A program made the translations under genes and the position numbers. Under the pieces are notes generated by a model. The model saw only the letters and a program-made list of their open reading frames with translations. It made no database searches and was not told the DNA's origin. A stretch of 64,000 nucleotides of DNA from the NCBI GenBank assembly GCA_002197995.1, contig NGZR01000001.1, positions 6,200,001 through 6,264,000 on the forward strand, written 5' to 3'. This DNA is from Gaeumannomyces sp. JS-464 (lineage: Eukaryota > Ascomycota > Sordariomycetes > Magnaporthales > Magnaporthaceae). This document shows positions 47,125 to 58,885 of this stretch, in pieces (position 1 is the first letter of the stretch; each line of letters starts with the position of its first letter).

Positions 47125-48242
47125 TTGTATTTTCTGGTCGCCTCTACAGGCGGAGCCTCTCTGCGCGGGTGGCGCCAGGCGCTGCGGGCAGTGGCTGTTG
47201 CGTGTGCTGATTCTGGGCTGGTTCTGACGTCGGACCAGGATCCTGATTGGCCGCTGGGAGATGGCTGAGACGTTGCTTTATTGCCTTGGTCGCACGCTAC
47301 CCCGCTTCCTGCACCCGCGTGGGGTTTCCGGCTAAGGGATGGGTGGATTGGCGCATGCGTATCTTCCGTTTCCGCCTGCCTGTGCTGGCTCTCTTGGCCT
47401 GGTTGACGTGCCAGAGAGGGCGAGAGGCACGGTGGCGGTGGGCGCGTGAGCTCTTTCCTTTGAGCTTCGTCTGGCCTGTCCGCGCAGGGCACTGCTGGAC
47501 TTTGGCCCGGCCAGCCAGTCAACGTCCCCCATTATCCCTCGGGCGGGGGCCTCTGGAGCAGAAGGTTTGGGAGCGAGGTGGCCGGCTTGGGTAGGAGTTG
47601 GGTGCGTGAATACGCTGGGTACCTGCCCTGCCTGGCTCGTTGCGGGACTGCGAGGTACCGGTGCCTGGTGAATGCGAGCGGTCGTGTTGTTATTGCGCCC
47701 TTCTGGGCGAGCAGCACGGTTGACGCAGGCCCGACGTGGGTTCGCTCGGTGACAGCCAGCAATAAAAGGCTTCCCATCCCTCCTCCATTCCTGCCTTTCC
47801 CTTTTCCGGATTCACCCATATTCTGTCAACTGCATCATCCGGACGAATTGCCCGAGCATCTAGACTAGAGCCTACTACTTGGTCAGGTTTTCAAGGAAGA
47901 CCTTCTCATCTGCATCTCCCACATAGGGTACGTCTTCGTACCACCTGCTGTCCACTTGCCGACCAATATCCTGCCCGCTTCTCGCACCTCCTACCCCGTG
48001 TTGTCCTCGTTCCTTTGTTTTCCCATTCCATTACGCCACCATCGTCATCAATCATCGCATAACCGCATCTTCTCCCTTAGAACATTGCCTCCACGGCAAG
48101 CTGACCACCTCCTGCATCTCAACACAGGCATCCACACCTCCTCCAACCCAAACAGACCACACGTCCAGCTCCCCGCGACCTGATCAACAGGGAGCGTCCA
48201 CCCACCACACCAAATCCACCCCACCACAACCAACACACCACC
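47125..48242. other. Intergenic region and probable 5' UTR of the small gene
   Basis: GC-balanced host DNA. Open frames here do not resemble proteins. Pyrimidine-rich sequence (about 47,770-47,815) downstream of an AATAAAAGG element looks like a fungal core promoter, and CT/CA-rich sequence leads to the ATG at 48,243. Confidence 0.45.
47757..47815 (+). promoter_or_regulatory. Candidate core promoter (TA box plus pyrimidine tract)
   Basis: AATAAAAGG followed about 10 bp later by a C/T-rich stretch, a common layout at fungal start sites. It would give a 5' UTR of about 430 bp for the gene at 48,243. No direct proof. Confidence 0.3.
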
Positions 48243-48567
48243 ATGCCCGTCCGCATCCCCAACGCCAGGGCCAGCGAGGTCTTCTGCTTCGGCGCCGCCG
48301 GCGTGGGCACCCTGGCCCCCCTGTACATGATGCTGCCCGGCGCTGAGGAGCGCATCGCGTCGCAGACGGTCCGCTGGGCCCCGCGCTGGGAGCGCAACCA
48401 TTTCGTGCCGCCCGTCGAGCGCGGCATCAACCGCGTCAAGCCCCCATCGAGCGCACCGTCCAGCGCATCGAGCAGCGCCTGCCGCTCGAGAGGCTCGCCA
48501 AGAACGTCGACTCGAGATCAAGAGGAGCATCGACCGCTGGCAGCCCAAGCCTCCCCCGGCTCAGTAG
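48243..48567 (+). CDS. Small conserved-looking protein of unknown function; two frameshifts
   Basis: The ATG sits in a good fungal context (CACCACCATGCC). The protein starts MPVRIPNARASEVFCFGAAG and has one hydrophobic segment (VFCFGAAGVGTLAPLYMMLPG, about residues 13-33), then a basic/amphipathic tail. Codon use and sense are coherent only if the frame moves by one base at a C5 run (about 48,441-48,445) and again near 48,518; the thread then ends at a TAG (48,565-48,567), giving about 108 residues. Read strictly, the frame runs on as a 222-residue ORF with a low-quality tail. I do not recognise the family; a small single-pass membrane or mitochondrial protein is possible. The frameshifts look like missing bases, not decay, because the rest is well kept. 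Confidence 0.6.
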
Positions 48568-48602
48568 CTCGGCCTCGCTCCCCCCTCACCGTCTTGGTTT
48601 CC

Positions 48603-48652
48603 TCACCCACAACAACACACACACACACACACATCCACATACATACACATAG
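48603..48652 (+). repeat. CA dinucleotide repeat in the presumed 3' UTR
   Basis: A run of CA units (about ten), then CATACA variants, 40-90 bp after the stop of the small gene. Confidence 0.75.
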
Positions 48653-49029
48653 AACAAAGCATGCCGGGGGCAGAGACTGCGTTCTCCACCCGGCCAACTG
48701 TTGCGTGGATTGGCGCCCAGACCCTGAGATGGTGGCGTCAGTGCCTCGACATTTTCGCAGGCGTTTTTCGTTTGTTTTGGGCTTTTTGTTTTCTACCTCG
48801 ACAACACCAACGTACTCGTTGTCTATTCCGCTGCATGTCTGGCCAGTCCCGACTGTAGGCTCTACCTGGAATCTTGAAGGAGGCCAGAACGTGTCTGTAA
48901 TTGGTACATAGCCCCAGTCAATACCACCTGAGTCAGACCACATCGCCCCAGACATTACGGATGAGGCCCCATATCTTGGTTGTCCTCCTATCTTTATCGG
49001 CTGTTCTCGTGCAAATGACAGACCATTTA

Positions 49030-50990
49030 GATCCCGGCTCTTGTGTTGGAACCTGAAGGCTAGGCTTTTCTTTTCCCTGTTCTTGGTGTTGGCCAAGTAG
49101 TCCAGCCTCTGCTCTGGTGTCATGAGTCCCACCTGGCCGCTTTGGATCGGTTCCTCCAGATATAGTAGACCTTGACGAGACCGTACAGCACAATGTTCAT
49201 GCACACCGACCCCAGCAGGACCCTGTTGCCCTGGTGGTAAAATGGGCCATCTTCGGCGCAGTAGATCAGAGCACCCACAACGCCGCCGGCTTGCACGAAC
49301 ATATTGTAGCACGCGGCCGAAACTGTGCGCAGACGGACACAGTTCGAGTTGCGTGGGTTCCAGCCCACTTGAATCGGGTGTGCTGTGAGAGGCGGAAAGG
49401 GAGACAGTCAGTGCATGACTACGTTCGTGTCAAAACTCGATGCGTCAGATTCATACCGTTCGGACAGCTGAGGAGAATGGTGGTCACCGCTCACACAACG
49501 CACCGGTTGACGGACCCTAGGTCGGTCGCGGTCATGTAGACGATGATTGGGAATGCCTATATCTGCTCCACCATCGTCGTGAAAGTGAGCTCTCTCTGGA
49601 TTTCGGCTAGGTAAATGAGGCTAGGATGGCGACGATGTGCCCAACTGTGAAGGGTGTGCTGAGCAGGTTTGTTTGGAATTGTCAAAGCCTAAGCCCCGGA
49701 GCGAAAGGATAAGGTACTGTTGAGGCGGGATCATCTGGAGCTGGAATGCCAGCCCAAGGATGTATAGCGGCCTTGTGGATGTGTCAGTTTGATTTATTAC
49801 ATATGGCCCCGTTCACATATGCACTATGCATTGACTGGACTAACCACAGATCATTATCCTTCAAGCTCTGTCAGAGTAACCTGGGAGTATTAGGCTCTGT
49901 TGTGCATTGAGCTCCTGCTTGGGTCCTCGCAAAGAACCATGTTCACAACGATCTTGCCTGTAAATAATTGGCCAATTGGTTAGCTTTGGTCAAACACTGT
50001 GGCCCGGCTTGGGGAACGTTTGTACCTTGCGTTAACCAGCCATGCTTACCCCTGAACCAGCTAGCAGTCTGACAAGGGCTGGCTGGCATCAAGAGGAAGG
50101 CAAAGAGTTTGACAACGAGAGTAAACAACCCTATCTCCTGGTTAGAGTCAAGCGGAGTGATAACAGTACGTTTTTACTAATTAGAGTAAGCTCAAAGGTC
50201 ACCTCCATCAGAAAGAGCCAGCGCCAGCCGGCATGCCCTTCGATGCCCCGCATCAGCAGCAAGCCATACGCAAATAAGGCGGAAAGTATTTCGGCGCCAC
50301 TCATGGCTGTCTAAACCAACCTAAACGGATTGGGAGCTCGTGTGCTTGTAGAAATATGATAGATATAAAATGGCTGTCTGTGTGTCAGCAAACACCATGA
50401 ACGTGCCGCTACGGTGCGCTGTAGTGAGCAAGGGTCCTGGACCAACATCTGCAATAATTCTCGTGAAGGATACCGAGCAACGCTCGGCGTCCCAGAAAAG
50501 AAGTTCGGCCTGCGAGCCAGAACTGGGAGCAAGCGGCAACGCTCCGGAGGACCATCTGGGCTGGGATCCATCAGCCAGGTTCCATCCATTTAGAGACCAG
50601 CTGGGAAGGAAGCTCAGCGCAGTGGAACCTTGGGCAGAGGAAGTTCAGCCTGAAGATGGAGTTTCCCAAATTGTAGTCTGCATTGAAACAAAGAGCTTAT
50701 CAGTATCTACAGGCCCATAAAGTAGAAGAGGGTCATTGCGGCTGCCGGTTTGTAATTACTGTTGGTCGTGAGATGCAGTTCGGGGTATGCTGTCGGCCAG
50801 CGGCTGGATGATGCTGGCTCGGTCGAGCTCCAAAGCCACAAACATGAGACAGGCCCAGACCATGATGTGTCCGTCGATCTTGCGTACAATCTTGTCTCCC
50901 TCGGCTCAGGTCCATCTGAAGGAAGGTCGAATCGATGTGCGTTTTCCCTGTACGAGAAGAGTTAGCTCACGATTAGACACTACTGTTAAA
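49030..50990 (-). pseudogene. MFS transporter, allantoate permease (Dal5-like, ACS) family, decayed and cut by Copia
   Basis: On the minus strand the exons read from KIVRKIDGHIMVWACLMF (about 50,890-50,840) and LELDRASIIQPLADS, through [18 protein letters not shown] (about 50,210) and LMPASPCQTASWFRGKHGW (about 50,040-50,100), to DLW/PLYILGLAFQL, VRLRTVSAACYNMFVQAGGV (about 49,275-49,335) and MTPEQRLDYLANTK (about 49,085-49,125). Clean introns: 49,383-49,456, 49,772-49,844 and 49,958-50,025, each joining family sequence. In-frame stops and at least two single-base shifts remain. The N-terminus meets the left Copia LTR at 51,012, with a stop just upstream of KIVRKID. The family imports anionic substrates such as allantoate, nicotinate or pantothenate; the substrate here is unknown. 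Confidence 0.75.
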
Positions 50991-51012
50991 CAAAGGCTAC
51001 TTATCAGTCCTC

Positions 51013-51246
51013 TGTTGGTAGGAGTGGTACTCCTGTAGGCACGGAGATCTCCTAAAAGGAAAGAACAAAGATCTATAGATCTGGAACTGGTGTCTTTAGT
51101 GATGCATGTCTATGTAGGAATCTAGTTACAGGAAGGGATCGCAAGATCCCTTTTGTAAGCTCGTGGGAGCGCACGGCCCGTGGGCCTGCGGCTCCACGAG
51201 GCGTGGGCCCTTTCTGGATGCACGCGCTAAATCACGTGGATTAACA
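51013..51246 (-). repeat. Copia LTR (3' LTR in element orientation)
   Basis: On the plus strand it starts TGTTGGTAGGAGTGG and ends ACGTGGATTAACA. It is the least mutated of the three copies in the window. Confidence 0.88.
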
Positions 51247-52699
51247 CTGGCAATTCTTTCTTTAAACGCGTGCATCGGTAGATACTCGTTTTCCAAATCC
51301 CGGGATTTTACAATACTAATAACAAAGGAATCCGGATCTGGTAACCTGCTTTAAAAACAAAGGAAAAAAGGGCAAAAGGACTATGCTAAATATCGGTAGG
51401 GATTGTAAATAAGGATTATGAATAGGAATAATAGGAAATGGGTAATGTTTGGTTAAACGCTCGTGGGATCAGGTAATGCCGGATTAAATGCGCATAATAG
51501 CAGTAAATAAACTTAATAGAGATTTATTAGCCGTATGCGTGCTAATCGGTGTAATAGGAAGGAGCAAATCGGAAGGTAACTTAAAAGGCCTAGGATATCT
51601 TAAAACCGTAAGCCTTAATCGTTGTAATTTGGAACTTAATCCTTAAAACTATAAATATCGATATCCCGCTGCCTGTTTGCCGATTTTTGCTTTATTGTTT
51701 TACTGCTCGACTAATTAGCTTACCGCGATGGATCCATTCGCTTTAAAGGAGCTAGTAAAGGCAAATCCGTTAAAAAGGTTAAATTGGCGTTAAAACGGTC
51801 CTAAACAGTGGCGTTAAAAAACTCGTGCCAAAAGGGAAAAGGCAAATCCCTTGCTCGCCCGCGCTTGCAAAAGGCAAATAAAAATCGCTTTTATACCTGA
51901 ATTGCTTTAACTTTTCTTTTGGCCGGGAAATCCGATAAAATTAGGTGTTTAATACCAGAGCCGGTCGGTAACCGTTGCTAGTTTATGCTTTTGGTTATTC
52001 GTGCTAACCGGTATAAGTAATTTTTTAAGCTTTAATTTACTAATCTTTTGCGTTAACGACCGGTAGTTTTAAAATCGCAATAGCTTTAACCAAAAAGTTT
52101 ATAATTAAATACTTTCGCGAAACTATTGTTAATAAAGTATAATGGCTAATTTTTTATTTAGCTATTCCAATGCTTTGTTAACCGTGTTTTAGCTGTTTTT
52201 AGGATTTCGCGAAATGGCGTACTACTACCAAATGCATAATTCTTTTTAAAAAGGAAAAATAGGCCGGTAAAATTAACGCTAATTTTATTAAAATAAGTAC
52301 TGCTAAGCGGAAAGCGGCGGGCCGCGTTGCCGTTTAACGTATATTTAATGCGGCGTTTTTAGGAGCAAAAAACAGTTTATTTAAAAACTTTTAACAATAA
52401 TAAGGATAAAAACGAAAAAATAACTAAGGAAAAAAAAAGGATAAAAGTGCTAATAATATTAATAAATAAGCTGGTAATATGTCCGGTAATGGTAAAGGTT
52501 TTTCCTAAAATTTAAGATAGTTATTCGTAAGATCGTTTTCCGGTTGTTTTAGCGTTTTAATAATTTCGTTTTTTTAATTACATTGTTAGCTATTTTTAAA
52601 TTATAATAAATCGATTTTAACCGCTTTCCCTCGCTTTTTTTTATTATTTTTCGCGTTTTATTTAACTTTCGATTCGTACCGTTATTATATTGCTTATAA

Positions 52700-54040
52700 C
52701 TAAATTTTCCAAAGCTTTATTTAGCTAATTTTTAGTTATCGCGTTTATCGGATTATTTAATTTTGCGATTTAACGGATTTCGTTAATTTCGCGGCTTTTA
52801 TAGGATTTTTTAAATGCTATAACATTAATTATAAGCTTTTTTTCCGTTATTATGCCCAATTATACGAGGTATTAATATAGCGAAAAGCTATCGGTATAAA
52901 TTATTAATTCGGGGTTTTTTAGTTTAGCTTTTTAAAATCGTTATAAACGTTAAATTAAAAACGTAAATTATATCGAACCCGTTAACCATTTCGTAAATCT
53001 CATTTACGAAAACGCTTTTTCGTAACCCTTTTGCATTTAACTAACGTTTAATGCAAAATATTTCCGATTAGTTAAAAGCTGGTTTTTAATCGTCGGATTT
53101 TTTATTGCTTAATATAATTAAAAACCCGATTTGTAAATTTAGGTTTGGATTATTTGCGAATAATCCGTTTATAAAAGCGTAAAAGTTGGTTTTTTGCAAA
53201 TCCAATAAAACGTATTTTAATCCTTTTTATGCGTTATTAATTTGCCATTTAATTTTTTGTTTAGTTTAACCACGTTTTTTTATCCCGGGTTTTTGGCTTG
53301 CGCCGTTACGAAATAGTCGAATGCGGTTTCCGGTTGGCATATAAAACTAATATATGCGTTTCGAGCTTTTTAAACGATATACTTATAACTTAGGCTTTTT
53401 AAATCGTTTTATTAATTCGAGCTTTTCACTTTATTTTTTTTTGTCGAATTTCGAATTTATAATTTCCCATTAGGATTTTGCACCCGTTAAAGTCGGCTTC
53501 GTTTTCCGGCTGAAAAATCGATTTCGGTTTTGCACGAAAGCCTGCTTTTTAAATCGCTAATTTTTTTTTATTAAAAAGTCCGGATTTTTAAAATTTAAAG
53601 TGTTGTTTATTTGCATGCTTATAATCCCAAAGCTTTATCCGCTTTTCGAAATAAGCAAATAAAAATCGTAGCTCGACGTTTAGCAATTTAAGCGCTTTTT
53701 ATAGTTTTTTTAATAAGTAACGAACCAATGCAAACCTAATTCCGCGATCCCGTAAAAAGGTTTAATTATTTTAAGCAACGTGCCCGGTTTAAACCATATT
53801 AACAACTTTTTAAATAAACGCAAAAAAACGTTTTTTTGCAGTTTTAATTCCGATTGGGTATACGTTTAGCTAATATTTCGAATTATTAAACTAAACTTTA
53901 TAAGCGTAACGATAATGCGATTGTTAAAATCAATCGTTAAAATTAATCGTTAATTGCATTTTATAATCGTGGGAAATTGCGTAAGGATATTGTATTTTTC
54001 CTTATCGTTATATCTTATAACCACGAGTTTTGATTTTTTA
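52700..54040 (-). pseudogene. Copia pol remnant: reverse transcriptase and RNase H
   Basis: Minus-strand reading recovers the family line through stops. The RT opens with RLVVQGYNDKEKYNILTQSP (about 54,030-53,970), then TYTQSELKLQKNVFLRL, the GIAELGLHWFVTY block (about 53,750-53,715), and MQINNTLNF (about 53,620-53,598), where related fungal Copia elements have an acidic D-D pair; both Asp are changed to Asn, as RIP predicts. The RNase H follows with a PELVIY-like strand and SYESREINEIRW-like sequence (about 52,930-52,760), also stop-ridden. Integrase and protease were not confidently placed. Non-functional. Confidence 0.75.
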
Positions 54041-57000
54041 AAGGTTTTAAAGTTTGCCTTTTTACTTTGTTTATAATCCGTAATCCAAAAATCGTGGCTT
54101 TATTAGGGGTCCTTTCGGTAATCGGCTTAATCATTTTAACGCCGATAAATGCGTTTAGTTTTATTGGGTTAATTGTTTAAATGGTAAACCGGGAGCTGTA
54201 ATTTTGCTTTTTTATTTAAATCGAATCGCTAATTAATAAAATTAGTGCTTTTGGCGTTTTAAAAACGTCGTATGCATTTGCCGAAAGTTTGTTTTATTGC
54301 AATTGCTGGTTATGCGTTTTTGCGAAAGCGACTTCGTTTGTTAGGAACTTTAAATGATATTGTAATTTTAAACAAAATGGTTATTTAATCCTAAAGGTTT
54401 TTTGTTTTGCTATTTTACGGCCTTTTTTTTCGGGGGTTTCTTTTAGCGTTTTGGCTGTTCGGGCTTAAAATATTCGAAAGGTGCTAACTGCTTTTCGGAT
54501 TTTTGTACGATAAGTTTTTTTGCTTTATAATAAGGTTTAACCACCGTGCTTTAAAAATCGCGTTACCGTTAATCGTTTTTACCGTAATTAACGTGTTTGT
54601 TATGGATAAAACCTTATACGGGCCTTACTATCCGTCCTTTTCCCGGAATACCAAAACTTCGCTTTTTAAAGCTAAAAGCTCGAAAACACCCGTTTTATGT
54701 TCGGTTCGTTACGTATAGCCAATGCTTTTTACATACGTCGCTTATCGTGTAAAATTCGGATTTTTACTATGGCTTTTTTAATTGTAACGGCTTTTTATAC
54801 CTGGGTTTATAAAAATGGCGATTCGTTATTAATTCGAAATATTACTTTAAAAACGAGCAGTGTAAAAACAAATCCGTCGGGGCCGGCCGTGTCGTTTACG
54901 GCTTTTACTGCTTTTTAAAACACCGATTTAAAGTGCATAGTTAAGCATTTTTATCGGATAATATTAAAAGCCCGGCGTAAAAAAGCGTAATATTTTTCAA
55001 TTTTACCGATTAACCAATGCGTTTCGATTAAAACCTGCTTATAAATAATCCTAAAAAGCTTTACTTTCGTTTAAAATTCGCTCGTGGCGAAGTTAATACC
55101 GGCATCGTGAAAAATTACATTAAAAGGCTTTAAAAAAACGTCGATTTAGCACCGTTTAAAAGCTTCCCACGTTTTTTTTGCCGATATGTTTTTAAAAAGC
55201 GCTATAGTATTAAAAGCTATGCTCGTATTAATTACGTAAAAAACTGGTTTATAATTAATGTAAAACACGTTTGTAAATTATTTCGTAATTAAAATCGATA
55301 TCGTTTTAAGTTTAAATTAAAAGCATTATAATAAAAAACCTTTTTTTTTAATAAAAATGGCACATTCGGTTAATTATTGCGAAAGCGTTGCGATTAGCCT
55401 CGTATTTTGCACGTTTTAAAACGTTTTAAAGTTTATCGATAAATGGGTGCCTAAAACGCTTATATACGCGCTTTAGCTTAGCTTTCGTAAAGAAAACTGC
55501 TTTCGCGATTTTTATTTCCGTTATAAAGCTAATTGCCGTCGTAATATAAGTAACGTCGTTAAAAAAAAACCAAAGGTAGCCGTGCTTTTTATAATCGAAA
55601 CGCGCGTACCGTCGTTTTTTATAAGCTCGTTACGCGTATTATTTAGGTAAACGTGCAATACATCCATATTTGCAAAGCATAGCAGGAAAAAAGTCGAAAT
55701 TGGAATTACAAAAACGTAATTTAGCCGATTAAAGTCGGAATAGTAATCTTTCCGGTATTTAAAAAACAGCTTTTCCTAATCCGAAAATTACGCGTTTTTT
55801 ATGCCTGTTTATATTAACGACGAAATTTAGCTTATAGCGTTAAAATGCGTAAATTTAATCCTTTCCGGCCGTAAAAGTTATTACTACACTTATATCCGGA
55901 AAAATCCTTTGCCATTACTTAATGCCTCGGATTTTATATTAAACCAATACCTAATCCGCAAAAACATAGGATAAAGCTTGCTAAATCCCGAATTTTAACG
56001 CTTATAAATGCGGTAAATAAAAGCCTTTTAATTAAGTATGCGGCCGTAGCGGAAATTATAAAATAACTGCTTTTATAATCCTCCTTTTCCTTTGTTTTTT
56101 AATTGTTAAAATTAAAAATGGCTGTTCCTCTTCGTCGGTGCTTTCGGGCTTTTTTAATGCGAGGAATTAGGTATACCTTTTACGTGGTTTGTTTTATGCA
56201 TTTTTTTATGCTTTCCATTGTTTTTTAAATCGTCGTTATTTTTAAAAAAGTGGCGTGTCGATTTGCAATTCGGCTTTTTGCAAAATTTAATAACCGCGTG
56301 CGTATAAGCGTAAACGGGATTTGGTTAAAAGGATTTAAGTTTATATGCTCGGTTTCGACTTTTATTATCCTTTTGCGATTTTTGTAATTTTTAAAGTTCC
56401 GTTTTATAAAATGAATACCGGGGTGCGTGCGTTTTCTTTCATTTGCAAAATGCTTTTTAATTGGGAAAATAGGCTTTTAAAAGTCCGGCTGGGATTTATA
56501 AAAACGGTTTTAAATTTCGGCACGTTTTAAATTGCCCGTAAAATGCTCGCAATAAGCTGGTTTTCGTTTTGGTAAAACGGCCGAAAGCGCGTTAATAAGC
56601 TTGTAATTATCCAAAAGGGCTTGCAAAACCTTTATATTGGATTTGCCTATATTAGCGATTTTTAAACGGACTATTTAAAAAGTAATCGAGCTTTAATCCG
56701 TATAATATAATAATTAGTTAATTTAATGTTAAAATGCTTTTTAAAAATTATGTAAATCTTTCGAAAGTAAGGCTAATACCGATATATCGGGTGTACCACT
56801 ATTTGGCTTTATTTAAAATTTTAAAAGAAAAATCGCATAAAGTTATGGAAATGGTATTTCGAAAGTTTCGCATATAATTGCGAAAAACAAAATCTTATTA
56901 TTTAAAATATCGTATAAATTACCAAAATAACTGTACTTTTATCCCACGCGCTTTAAAATGCTTTTATTAAACTCCTATCGACGGTGGCGTTAAACACCTT

Positions 57001-58348
57001 TTTAAAAAGGAGTTGCTTATACCGGAACTTCGCACGTATTAAAGTCCCGTATTAAAAGCGTAAAGTTGTTATAGTTTATGCTTTTTCGATCGGTGGAATG
57101 GATTTTCCGTAATCCTTTTGTTGCATATATTAGTCGAAATGGATTTTGGTATAGCGGTGGTTTTAAAAATCGGCAAAGTTAAAAATTAATTAACCGAAAA
57201 CGCTTATGGATTTGCAAATTGGCTGGTTAAAAGTGCAAATTAGCGGCCGGGGGTGTTTAAGGAACTGCCGATTAGCTAAATGGTAAAAGCCGCCGATTTA
57301 ATAAAAAAAATGGCTGGAAAATTAATGCGCTTTTTAGTACAAATGTTTTTATAAAAAGGGGAAATGGGCATCGTATTCGTAAAAAAAGTTAAAAAGTATT
57401 TTCGAAAGCGTAACGAATTTTTAAGCCGCCGGTTTGGTAATCCTTAAATTTTATTTCGGCCAATTTCCCGTTTAATTATAGTTTTATTTAGGAAAAAACG
57501 CGGCGTATTCTTTTAAAAGCATTTAAAATGTCGTTTAAATAACTGTTTGGTTTAAACTCGTGCGATTTTGGGAAATAAAAAGCAGTAATTCGGTTAATAA
57601 GGTTATTTTAAAAATTAACTCCCATTGTATAACCTATATAAATCTTTCGTTAAGCTTCCTTTTAAGCGGACCAGGGATTAGGATCCCGTAATTTTCCAAA
57701 TATTTGCGGAAAACTCTCGAGCGATCCGCTAATCGAGGTTTCGAAATGCGTTGCTTCCCACCTTTCGTAATCCTCGAATACGTCGCTTAAAAGGTTATTG
57801 CTATACGTGTTTCCGTATAAAAGCAGTGTTTTAAATATCCATACGTTCCGGCGAGCAATGAAAATTTCGTTAAGTAATCCTCCAAAACTGTAAAAGGGGC
57901 TTGTTAAAAGGGGGATGTTAATGTTTTGTGCTAAAAACTTAAGGAGGTCGTATAACAAAAGCGTGCTTTTTATAATTATACGTTGCTTATCGCTAAGCTC
58001 CTCCGTTTGTTGTTCCGAAATGTCGGATATATTGTTGGTAGGGGTTAACGAGCAATATCGTTTAGGTAATCGATCTAAAAGTCCAATCGCCTGCTTTAAA
58101 AAAGTGTTTAAAAAAATTACGTAACGCCCTTTTTACAGTTGTTCAAATCTTATAAACAAAGGTTTAATCGCCTGCTTTAAGAAAGTGCCTTTATTATTCG
58201 ATTAACTCGTGTGTAACGCGCTACCGAGCAGTGGAATACAATTCCTTTGCTTTTAAGCTTTTCCGTTTAACCCAATCGCTTTAAAAGAAGGTATCGAACG
58301 GTTAAACCCTTACTTATTTGTATTGCCTTTTTAAGCAACATTAATTAG

Positions 58349-58582
58349 TGTTAGTAGGAGTGGTACTCCTGTAAGCACGGAAATCTCCTAAAAGGAAAGA
58401 ACAAAAATTTATAAATTTGGAACTGGTGTTTTTAATAATGCATGTCTGTGTAGGAATTTAGTTACAGGAAGGGGATCGCAAAATCCCTTTTGTAGGCTCG
58501 TGGGAGCGCACGGCCCGTAAGCCTGCGGCTCCACGAGCGTGGGCCCTTTTTGGATGCACGCGCTAAATCACGTGGATTAACA
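58349..58582 (-). repeat. Copia LTR (5' LTR in element orientation)
   Basis: On the plus strand it starts TGTTAGTAGGAGTGG and ends ACGTGGATTAACA. It differs from the left copy mainly at RIP-type sites. Confidence 0.88.
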
Positions 58583-58617
58583 CCTCCCGTGGTCGGTACT
58601 TCTCCGCTGTTTCGAAC
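58583..58617. other. Short gap between Copia LTR and LINE G
   Basis: About 35 bp of unique sequence, the only host-like DNA between the two elements. Confidence 0.45.
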
Positions 58618-58885
58618 CTTTCTCGAATTCACCAATTCTTGGCATTGCGCTGTTAGTGCACACTGCCAAATTGCATACAAATCCTTAACACCCGCCAATT
58701 AGCGACCCAACACCAATAACCACGCCCGCCAACGGCGCTGGCGACGGCAACATGCCGTTGCCAACAGCCCCCCCTTCGGCCAATAGGGTGGCGCGCGCCC
58801 TCCTCGTCGGCCCAACGGCCCGGAGGAACGCGTCGCTGCCACCCGGGCCCCCCCGCGCGTAGCGCACCCGACCACGCCGTCCCCG

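Larger units (their letters stand above)
51013..58582 (-). mobile_element. Copia-type LTR retrotransposon, RIP-degraded
   Basis: Two LTRs of equal length (234 bp; 51,013-51,246 and 58,349-58,582), bounded by TG and CA. Outside them the sequence is CCTC on both sides (51,009-51,012 and 58,583-58,586), a short or imperfect target duplication. Orientation is set by protein remains on the minus strand (RT about 54,035-53,440, RNase H about 53,030-52,700) and by a purine-rich AAAGAAAGAA stretch next to the left LTR. A possible gag piece is open at 57,958-57,662. The interior is very AT-rich, with stops in every frame. The right LTR carries more C-to-T/G-to-A changes than the left. No host gene was found inside. 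Confidence 0.85.

Noticed and set aside
47247..47594. 115-codon ORF MAAGRWLRRCF...
   Set aside because: No family resemblance, Trp/Arg-rich as expected of random GC-rich frames, and overlapped by open frames on the other strand.
54503..54918. Plus-strand membrane-protein-like ORFs inside the AT-rich block
   Set aside because: They are antisense to the Copia interior; the hydrophobic look comes from AT-rich codons.
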